Shown here in pieces: positions 1 to 5,215 of a DNA stretch of 5,273 nt. The stretch comes from Gemmatimonadota bacterium. GTDB lineage: Bacteria > Gemmatimonadota > Gemmatimonadetes > Gemmatimonadales > GWC2-71-9. The notes beneath the pieces are model-generated. The model had not been told where the DNA came from. It did no database searches and worked only from the letters and a program-made list of their open reading frames with translations. Made by a program: the position numbers and the translations under genes. Each line of letters begins with the position of its first letter. The first letter of the stretch is position 1. Where the stretch lies: NCBI GenBank assembly GCA_029884275.1, contig JAOUIC010000153.1:1-5273 (forward strand), written 5' to 3'.

Positions 1-1298
1 TAGTGCACGAGGGCCGGGTCGTGCTGGCGAGGGGATACGGCCTTGCCGACCTGGGCGCCGGCCTGCCGGCGACCGACACCACGCCGTTCGCGATCGGCTC
101 GGTGACCAAGCAGTTTGCGACCGCGGCGGCGCTCCTCCTGGCGGAGGAAGGCAGGCTCTCGATGGACGACAAGGTGGCGAAGTGGTATCCCTCGCTCACC
201 CGCGCGAAGGACATCACCCTCGGCGACCTGGTCCACCACGTCTCCGGCTATCCCGACTACTACCCGCTCGACTTCGTGGATCGCCGCATGGCGGCTCCGA
301 CGACGGCCGAAGCGGTCATCGCGCGGTATGCGAAGGGCGCGCTGGACTTCGAACCCGGGGCGCACTGGTCCTACAGCAACACCGGCTACTTCATCCTCGG
401 GCGGATCGTCGAGCGCGTTTCAGGCATGCCGTTCGGCACCTTTCTCCAGCGCCGCTTCTTCGGCCCGCTGGGCATGACACACACCCGGTATGAGCCGGCT
501 CCTGGCACGGCGGGCACCGCCCATGGCTACGTGTCGTGGGCGCTGGGACCGCTCGGGGATGCGCTCCCCGAGGCCAGGGGGTGGACCGGCGCCGCGGGCG
601 GCATCTTCGCGCCGGCAGGGGACCTTGCCAGGTGGGACCTCGCACTTATGGAGGGCAGGGTGCTCAAGCCGGCGTCGTGGTCCTGGGTGACCACGCCGCG
701 TCAACTGAACGACGGCAGCAACAGCAGCTACGGCGGCGGACAGTTCCTCGGGTATGTGAAGGGCTGGCAGCTGCTCGACCATGGCGGCGCCGTAAGCGGA
801 TTCCTCGCGTCGAACACCATGATCCCCGGGAGCCGCTCGGCGGTCGTGGTGCTGGTGAACAGCGAGTACTTCGCATCCTCGATGATGCTGCGCTCAGCCG
901 CCCTGGACTTCTTCCTGGCCGATTCCGCCCCGGCCGCCATCGCGGTACAGCCGCCGGCCGGCTCGGCCCCGGCCCAGCCACCGGTCCCGGCGGTCGCCGG
1001 GATGACCGCGGAGGAAGCCGCCCGGATGATGTTCAAGTCGCTGCAGACCGGCACCGTCGACCGTCGCATGCTCTCCGAAGAGCACAACTTCTTCCTCAGC
1101 GACGAACGGCTCCGGCTGGCTGCGACAAGCCTCGGGCCGCTGGGCGAGCCGCAGGCCGTCGAGGCCGGGAAGCCGCGGGAGCGCGGCGGCCTCGAAGTGA
1201 CCAGCACCAGATTCACCTTCCCGGGGCTGGTGGTCCGCGGGCTGATGTATCGGCGTCCCGATGGAACCATCGAGGAGTTTCTGGTGACCAGGCAGTAG
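1..1298 (+). CDS. Serine beta-lactamase/PBP-like hydrolase with C-terminal extension (5' partial)
   Basis: Probable serine hydrolase of the class C beta-lactamase / penicillin-binding-protein-like family (Pfam Beta-lactamase type), which includes D-aminopeptidases, esterases and many uncharacterised periplasmic enzymes. Counting from the GTG at position 3, the active-site SxxK is Ser33-Val-Thr-Lys36, the second motif YxN is Tyr124-Ser-Asn126, and the third motif is His260-Gly-Gly262, so the catalytic set is complete. The GTG is probably an internal valine: the family normally has a leader and a first strand before this point, and no in-frame stop is visible upstream, so the gene likely enters from outside the window. 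The catalytic domain ends near residue 305. A Pro/Ala-rich linker (about 310-335) then leads to a domain of about 95 residues that I cannot name. The stop is TAG 1296-1298; the next gene starts 30 bp later on the same strand, so an operon is likely. Family call is firm; substrate is unknown. Confidence 0.88.
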   Translation, partial: VHEGRVVLARGYGLADLGAGLPATDTTPFAIGSVTKQFATAAALLLAEEGRLSMDDKVAKWYPSLTRAKDITLGDLVHHVSGYPDYYPLDFVDRRMAAPTTAEAVIARYAKGALDFEPGAHWSYSNTGYFILGRIVERVSGMPFGTFLQRRFFGPLGMTHTRYEPAPGTAGTAHGYVSWALGPLGDALPEARGWTGAAGGIFAPAGDLARWDLALMEGRVLKPASWSWVTTPRQLNDGSNSSYGGGQFLGYVKGWQLLDHGGAVSGFLASNTMIPGSRSAVVVLVNSEYFASSMMLRSAALDFFLADSAPAAIAVQPPAGSAPAQPPVPAVAGMTAEEAARMMFKSLQTGTVDRRMLSEEHNFFLSDERLRLAATSLGPLGEPQAVEAGKPRERGGLEVTSTRFTFPGLVVRGLMYRRPDGTIEEFLVTRQ

Positions 1299-1316
1299 CG
1301 GCGGAGGATGAACGCC

Positions 1317-1324
1317 GGAGGAGG
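1317..1324 (+). promoter_or_regulatory. Ribosome binding site deciding the TIM-barrel gene start
   Basis: GGAGGAGG lies 4-7 bp before the ATG at 1329, close to ideal Shine-Dalgarno spacing. The earlier in-frame ATG at 1308 has its GGAGG (1303-1307) directly abutting the codon with no spacing, so 1329 is the better start. Confidence 0.65.
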
Positions 1325-1328
1325 CCAC

Positions 1329-2225
1329 ATGAACGGGGTGGGAACCGGTCCGAACGGTGTGACGCGGCGAGGGTTCATCGGCGCGGTGGCGGTGGGTATG
1401 ACGGGGGTCGGGATGGGCGTGGAGGTGGGGGCGGAGGGTAGGGGCCGCATGCATGCGGCCCCTACCCTCCGCCAATCGGTCTGCCGCTGGCCATTCAGCG
1501 ACATCCCCGACGACAAGTTCTATCCCATGGTGAAGCGGCTCGGCTTCGGCGCCGTGGACCTCCTTACCGAGCGGGAGTGGCCGCTGGCAGCCGAGCAGGG
1601 CCTGGTCTGCTCGATGGGGACACCGACCGATCGGCGCGACTTCATCCGGACCGGGCTCAACGACCGGGCCAATCACCCGCTTGTGGTCGGCGAACTGGAA
1701 CGCGCCATCCCCGCGGCCCGGAAGGCCGGCGTCCCCAACGTCATCGCGATGGTGGGCAACCGGCAGGGCCGGAACGACGACGCCGGACTCGAGGCCTGCG
1801 TCGAAGGACTCGACCGGGTCAAGGCGCTGGCGGAGGAGGAGGGAGTCACCATCTGCCTGGAGATGCTGAACAGCCGGGTGGATCACAAGGACTTCATGGG
1901 CGACCGCACCAGCTTCGGGCTCAAGCTGATGTACGCGGTCAATTCACCCCGAGTCCGGCTGCTGTTCGACGTCTATCACATGCAGATCATGGAGGGAGAT
2001 GTCATACGGACCATCCGCGACCACGGGCACTGGATTGGCCACTACCACACGGCCGGGAATCCGGGGCGGAACGAGCTGGACCAGACCCAGGAGCTCAACT
2101 ACGCCGGGATCGCGCGGGCCATTGCGGACAGCGGGTTCACCGGCTGGCTGGCCCATGAGTTCGTGCCCACGCGGAGTCCGGAGGAGGGACTGAGGGAAGC
2201 GCGGGTGATGTGCGGGGGAGGATGA
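1329..2225 (+). CDS. Tat-exported TIM-barrel protein, hydroxypyruvate isomerase-like
   Basis: A 298-residue protein of the xylose-isomerase-like TIM-barrel superfamily (Pfam AP_endonuc_2), closest in pattern to hydroxypyruvate isomerase (Hyi). Such enzymes isomerise or epimerise small hydroxy-keto or keto-sugar substrates using a divalent metal. Residues 12-17 read TRRGFI, a Tat twin-arginine motif, followed by a weakly hydrophobic Gly/Val stretch; a VGA signal-peptidase-like site ends at about residue 35. The barrel starts at about residue 48 (QSVCRW). Likely metal/catalytic residues are Glu178 (ICLEML), Asp214 (LLFDVYHMQ), His240 in the Hyi-like GHYHTAGNPGR segment, and Glu277 (AHEF). E. 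coli Hyi is cytoplasmic and lacks a leader, so this would be an exported relative. It probably shares a transcript with the upstream hydrolase. Codons for residues about 34-49 lie in a perfect 44-bp palindrome. Barrel fold is firm; the exact reaction is uncertain, with a 3-keto-sugar isomerase or epimerase as an alternative. Confidence 0.85.
   Translation: MNGVGTGPNGVTRRGFIGAVAVGMTGVGMGVEVGAEGRGRMHAAPTLRQSVCRWPFSDIPDDKFYPMVKRLGFGAVDLLTEREWPLAAEQGLVCSMGTPTDRRDFIRTGLNDRANHPLVVGELERAIPAARKAGVPNVIAMVGNRQGRNDDAGLEACVEGLDRVKALAEEEGVTICLEMLNSRVDHKDFMGDRTSFGLKLMYAVNSPRVRLLFDVYHMQIMEGDVIRTIRDHGHWIGHYHTAGNPGRNELDQTQELNYAGIARAIADSGFTGWLAHEFVPTRSPEEGLREARVMCGGG
1430..1473. repeat. Perfect 44-bp spacer-less palindrome inside a coding sequence
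   Basis: The two 22-nt arms are exact reverse complements with no spacer; the centre lies between 1451 and 1452 (GCATG|CATGC). Pairing stops at 1429 (G) against 1474 (A). Each arm contains the core GTAGGGGC / GCCCCTAC (left 1438-1445, right 1458-1465). It lies in the TIM-barrel gene at the junction between the Tat leader and the barrel and is translated as part of a linker. As RNA it could form a very stable hairpin; as DNA, a cruciform. No T-run follows, so it does not look like an intrinsic terminator. It resembles a REP/MITE-like palindromic repeat unit absorbed into a reading frame. Confidence 0.9.
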
Positions 2226-2249
2226 AGCCTCCGCCGCGCTGCAGTCCGG

Positions 2250-2711
2250 TTACTTGCGTCGTTTGGTCTTCGCCCTGCTCTCTTCGTAGCGCGTGATGTA
2301 CGCCTCGACCGAGGTGCTCCGGACCACTCGACCAATCGCGGGGAGCGAGATGTCCTCCAGCTTCCTGAACCGGACACAGCACTTCCCCATGTCGAGCTTC
2401 TTGCCCGCCTTCTCGAAGTCGCGCCGGAGCGCGGCCTCTTCGCCGGAATCGGCGTAGACGTTCATCAGGTACACGGCGTAGTGGTTCTTCTGCGCCGCGA
2501 TGGCGGCGTAACAGAGCGGCTGGCCGTTGTAGGTGTCGGGGTAACGTGAGAGCGGGATGCCGTAGCTGATCATCCCCCAGCCCATCACCTCACGGTACCC
2601 CTTGGGCAGGTTCTTGCGGACGACGGATCGTACCGCGGCCACGACCTTGCGTCGTTCGGGGGAAAGCTCCTTCAGGTAGTCTGCGACTGTCTTCGCCTTG
2701 CTCGAAACCAT
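2250..2711 (-). CDS. DUF1801 (YdhG-like) domain protein
   Basis: A 153-residue soluble protein with no leader or membrane segment. The pattern matches the DUF1801/YdhG-like family: an N-terminal helix pair (residues 8-35, with DYLKELSPERRKVVAAVR), a central segment with GWGMISYGIPLS (44-55), a core strand with KNHYAVYLMNVY (75-86), and a basic C-terminal tail (ARAKTKRRK-like, about 145-153). Most members have no known role; Bacillus subtilis YdhG (Fra) was described as a frataxin-like iron chaperone, which should not be transferred here without testing. Cys111-Cys112 is an adjacent pair in the CCVRF segment. The ATG at 2711-2709 is preceded by a good ribosome binding site. The gene is convergent with the TIM-barrel gene (24 bp between stops) and divergent from the GMC gene, so it is probably a single-gene unit unrelated to the sugar genes around it. 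Confidence 0.85.
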   Translation of the reverse strand: MVSSKAKTVADYLKELSPERRKVVAAVRSVVRKNLPKGYREVMGWGMISYGIPLSRYPDTYNGQPLCYAAIAAQKNHYAVYLMNVYADSGEEAALRRDFEKAGKKLDMGKCCVRFRKLEDISLPAIGRVVRSTSVEAYITRYEESRAKTKRRK

Positions 2712-2716
2712 GAGTG

Positions 2717-2723
2717 TCCTCCC
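2717..2723 (-). promoter_or_regulatory. Ribosome binding site for the DUF1801 gene
   Basis: On the minus strand this reads GGGAGGA, with about 5 bp to the ATG at 2711-2709. It supports that start codon. Confidence 0.65.
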
Positions 2724-2756
2724 TGGTTTTACACAAGGTATTCCCGAGCCGCTCCA

Positions 2757-2777
2757 GCGCCAGAGCCTCTGTGGCGC
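2757..2777. repeat. Near-palindrome in the divergent intergenic region
   Basis: Six bp of perfect inverted repeat (GCGCCA at 2757-2762, TGGCGC at 2772-2777) flank a G/G mismatch, two further pairs (AG/CT) and a 3-nt centre at 2766-2768. The symmetric site lies between the divergent starts of the DUF1801 and GMC genes, where a regulator could act on either. Equally it may be a chance hairpin in G+C-rich DNA. The remaining sequence between the genes shows no clear sigma-70 pair. Confidence 0.4.
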
Positions 2778-2793
2778 GTCCCGGGGCAGCTGA

Positions 2794-4578
2794 ATGGGTT
2801 CACGAAGGGGTAGCGGGCGACATCATTTTCCGTATTCTACATTGAGGCGATCCCGAGCCCCCTTCCCCCGACCCCCCACGCCCTTGCTCGCACCTTCGCG
2901 TACCAGGCCCTACGACGTCTGCATCGTCGGTTCCGGCGCCGGCGGCGGTATGGCCGCCTACATGCTCACCAAGGCGGGCGCCAACGTAGTCCTGCTCGAG
3001 GCCGGCGGGATGTGGGACAACACCCGCGACTCGGCGATGCTCACCTGGGCGCATCAGTCGCCCCGGCGAGGATCGAGCACGCCTGACCGCCCGTTCGGAG
3101 AATTCGACGCCTGCATCGGCGGCTGGAATGTCGCCGGCGAGCCATACACCAGGGCGCCGGGGACGAAGTTCGACTGGTGGCGCGCCCGGATGCTCGGCGG
3201 ACGCACCAACCACTGGGGCAGGATCTCGCTTCGGTTCGGGCCCGACGACTTCAGGGGCAAGTCCCGCGACGGCCTGGGCGACGACTGGCCGATCTCGTAC
3301 GCCGACCTGGCCCCCTGGTATGACGAGGTGGACCGCCTGATCGGAATCTTCGGCAGCAGCGAGGGGCTCCCCAACCATCCCGACGGCGTCTTCCTGCCGC
3401 CACCGAAGCCGCGCTGCTGGGAATTGCTGGTGAAGCAGGCGGCCGACCGGATGAAGGTCACCTGGATCCCCTCCCGGCTGTCGATCCTCACCCGGCCCCA
3501 CAACGACCGCGCCGCCTGCCATTACTGCGGGCAGTGCAACCGCGGCTGCTCGGTCAACGCCAACTTCTCCTCGCCCAACGTGCTGATCTTCCCGGCGATG
3601 GAGACCGGCCGCCTGACCCTCATCACCGGCGCCATGGCCCGCGACGTGACGCTCGACCCGAAGGGCCGCGCCGATGGCGTCCTGTACATCGACAAGGCGA
3701 CCCGCACCGAGCGCCGGGTGGACGCCCGGGTGGTGGTGCTCGCGGCCAGCGCCTGCGAAAGCGCCCGCATCCTGCTCAACTCGAAATCGTCACGATTCCC
3801 GAACGGGCTGGCCAATTCGAGCGGGGCGGTGGGCAAGTACCTCACCGACACCACGGGTACGGACGTCGGCGGATTCATCCCGAAGATGGTGGACCATGTG
3901 CCGCACAACGAGGACGGCGTCGGCGGCGCGCACCTCTACATGCCCTGGTGGCTCGACAACCGGAAACTCGACTTTCCCCGCGGCTACCACATCGAGATCT
4001 GGGGCGGCCTCTACCCGCCGTCATACGGCTTCATGGGCGGGATCCAGAACTACCCGCCGGGCGGCGGGTACGGTCGCCAGCTCAAGGACGATTACCGGCG
4101 GTATTACGGGGCCACCATCGGCTTCTCGGGCCGCGGCGAGCAGATCCCCAATGAGAACTGCTACTGCGAGATCGACCCCGACGTGGTGGACCAGTGGGGG
4201 ATTCCGGTGCTCAAGTTCCATTGGAAGTGGACCGACCACGAGTACAACCAGGTCAAGCACATGCAGGAGACCTTCCGCTCGCTCATCGCCGAGATGGGCG
4301 GCGAGGTCTGGTCGGCCATGCCGACGAAGGAGCAGGGATACGGCATCGCCAATGGCGGTTCGATCATCCACGAGCTCGGCACGGTCCGGATGGGCAGCGA
4401 CCCGAAGACTTCGGTGCTGAACGCCCAGTGCCAGGCCTGGGACGTGAAGAACCTCTTCGTGGCCGACGGCGGGCCGTTCGTGTCGCAGGCGGACAAGAAC
4501 CCGACCTGGACCATCCTGGCGCTCTCAATGCGGGCCAGCGACTACATCACCGGCGCCATGAAGCGGGGTGAGCTATGA
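2794..4578 (+). CDS. GMC-family FAD oxidoreductase, catalytic subunit of a periplasmic sugar dehydrogenase
   Basis: A flavoprotein dehydrogenase of the GMC family, probably oxidising a sugar, sugar acid or glycoside in the periplasm and passing electrons to a cytochrome. Numbered from the ATG at 2794: the FAD Rossmann motif GSGAGGG is at 46-52, with its strand-2 glutamate in VVLLEAGG (65-72). The GMC loop LGGRTNHWGR is at 134-143. The C-terminal signature HELGTVRMG starts at His526, and NPTWTI carries Asn569; His526 and Asn569 are the expected active-site pair. A cysteine cluster C242-x2-C245-x2-C248-x3-C252 could bind an iron-sulfur cluster, as known for the FAD-glucose dehydrogenase catalytic subunit. 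There is no leader; export likely depends on the Tat leader of the downstream partner, whose ATG overlaps this stop (ATGA, 4575-4578). The start is uncertain: residues 1-38 are Arg/Pro-rich with codon use unlike the rest, so TTG at 2884 or 2842 may be the true start. Gluconate 2-dehydrogenase, FAD-glucose dehydrogenase and glucoside 3-dehydrogenase are the main alternatives. Confidence 0.92.
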   Translation: MGSRRGSGRHHFPYSTLRRSRAPFPRPPTPLLAPSRTRPYDVCIVGSGAGGGMAAYMLTKAGANVVLLEAGGMWDNTRDSAMLTWAHQSPRRGSSTPDRPFGEFDACIGGWNVAGEPYTRAPGTKFDWWRARMLGGRTNHWGRISLRFGPDDFRGKSRDGLGDDWPISYADLAPWYDEVDRLIGIFGSSEGLPNHPDGVFLPPPKPRCWELLVKQAADRMKVTWIPSRLSILTRPHNDRAACHYCGQCNRGCSVNANFSSPNVLIFPAMETGRLTLITGAMARDVTLDPKGRADGVLYIDKATRTERRVDARVVVLAASACESARILLNSKSSRFPNGLANSSGAVGKYLTDTTGTDVGGFIPKMVDHVPHNEDGVGGAHLYMPWWLDNRKLDFPRGYHIEIWGGLYPPSYGFMGGIQNYPPGGGYGRQLKDDYRRYYGATIGFSGRGEQIPNENCYCEIDPDVVDQWGIPVLKFHWKWTDHEYNQVKHMQETFRSLIAEMGGEVWSAMPTKEQGYGIANGGSIIHELGTVRMGSDPKTSVLNAQCQAWDVKNLFVADGGPFVSQADKNPTWTILALSMRASDYITGAMKRGEL

Positions 4579-5156
4579 GCGACATCAATCGCCGCGACGC
4601 CCTTCACCTCCTCGGCGCGATTCCGCTGCTCGCCACCGGCCTGTCACAAGCCGAGGTGACCCGCGCCGCCGGTGCCGCCCGGGCAGCGCTGGTACCTGGC
4701 TTCACCCCAGCCGTCTTCACCCCGCACGAGTACACCACCGTCCGGATGCTCGCCGAGATGGTGATCCCGCGTGACGGCCGCTCGGGCGGCGCGCTCGACG
4801 CCGGCGTCCCCGAGTTCATGGACTTCATCCTCGCCGAGAACCCGGGGATGCAGACCCCGATGCGGGGCGGGCTGGCCTGGCTCGATACTGAGTCCCGCGA
4901 GCGGTTCGGCGCCGAGTTCGTCGAGATCCAGGACATCCAGCGGCGAGCCATTCTGGACGACATCGCCTGGCCGAAGAAGGCGAAGCCGGAATACTCTCAG
5001 GGGGTGGCGTTCTTCAGCCGCTTCCGCGACCTCACCGCCAGCGGGTTCTTCTCCAGCGAGGTCGGGGTGAGAGACCTGCAGTACCGGGGCAACGAGTTCG
5101 TGATGGAATGGACCGGGTGTCCGCCGGAGGCGCTGAGGAAGCTGGGGGTGGGGTAG
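4575..5156 (+). CDS. Gluconate 2-dehydrogenase subunit 3-like protein with Tat leader
   Basis: A 193-residue small subunit of the gluconate 2-dehydrogenase subunit 3 family (Pfam Gluconate_2-dh3). It pairs with the GMC catalytic subunit; in characterised relatives it helps mature the flavoprotein and carries it through the Tat pore. The N-terminus is NRRDAL (residues 5-10) followed by a short hydrophobic stretch (11-22), consistent with a Tat signal. Family hallmarks are FTPHEYTTVRMLAEMVIP (48-65), AGVPEFMDFIL (76-86), and the C-terminal FFSRFRDLTASGFFSSEVG segment (146-164) followed by LQYRGN (168-173). Length is normal for the family. The ATG at 4575 overlaps the GMC stop by ATGA, with the purine-rich GGGGTGAG (4565-4572) just upstream, so translation is probably coupled and the two subunits made in step. 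The stop is TAG at 5154-5156. Confidence 0.88.
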   Translation: MSDINRRDALHLLGAIPLLATGLSQAEVTRAAGAARAALVPGFTPAVFTPHEYTTVRMLAEMVIPRDGRSGGALDAGVPEFMDFILAENPGMQTPMRGGLAWLDTESRERFGAEFVEIQDIQRRAILDDIAWPKKAKPEYSQGVAFFSRFRDLTASGFFSSEVGVRDLQYRGNEFVMEWTGCPPEALRKLGVG

Positions 5157-5178
5157 CGTGACACTTTGAGACGTCCGG

Positions 5179-5204
5179 TCCGTAGGGGCGGCGTCCCTAT
5201 CGGA
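5179..5204. repeat. Hairpin with GTAGGGGC core, intergenic
   Basis: TCCG-TAGGG (5179-5187) pairs with CCCTA-CGGA (5195-5199 and 5201-5204), with T5200 bulged. One G-U and one C-G pair extend the stem inward to a 3-nt loop (5190-5192). Its left arm shares GTAGGGGC with the 44-bp palindrome at 1430-1473, so it may be a decayed or shorter member of the same repeat family. There is no T-tract, so it is not a typical intrinsic terminator. It lies between the subunit-3 gene and the partial gene at 5216 and could also affect that gene's leader RNA. Confidence 0.5.
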
Positions 5205-5215
5205 GTCGGTGTGAT

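Noticed and set aside
1308..1328. ATG at 1308 as the start of the TIM-barrel protein
   Set aside because: Its GGAGG touches the start codon directly, whereas the ATG at 1329 has a well-spaced GGAGGAGG and still includes the whole Tat motif.
536..1441. Plus-strand 301-codon frame overlapping the hydrolase
   Set aside because: Arg/Gly-rich, low-complexity translation in the wrong phase of a gene with intact catalytic motifs; shadow frame.
1430..1473. The 44-bp palindrome as an intrinsic transcription terminator
   Set aside because: It lies inside an open reading frame that continues into the conserved barrel and is not followed by a T-run.
894..1886. Long open frame of 330 codons on the minus strand across the hydrolase/TIM-barrel boundary
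   Set aside because: It is antisense to two genes with clear family motifs, has no recognisable domain, and is the usual result of high G+C codon bias opening other frames.
2794..2910. N-terminal Arg-rich stretch of the GMC frame as a Tat leader
   Set aside because: It has arginine pairs but no hydrophobic segment after them, and its codon use is unlike coding DNA in this window.
2800..3522. Minus-strand 240-codon frame opposite the GMC gene
   Set aside because: It is antisense to conserved FAD-binding sequence, with no ribosome binding site or family pattern seen.
5179..5204. Rho-independent terminator after the subunit-3 gene
   Set aside because: The hairpin is present but no T-tract follows, and a same-strand gene seems to start 12 bp later.
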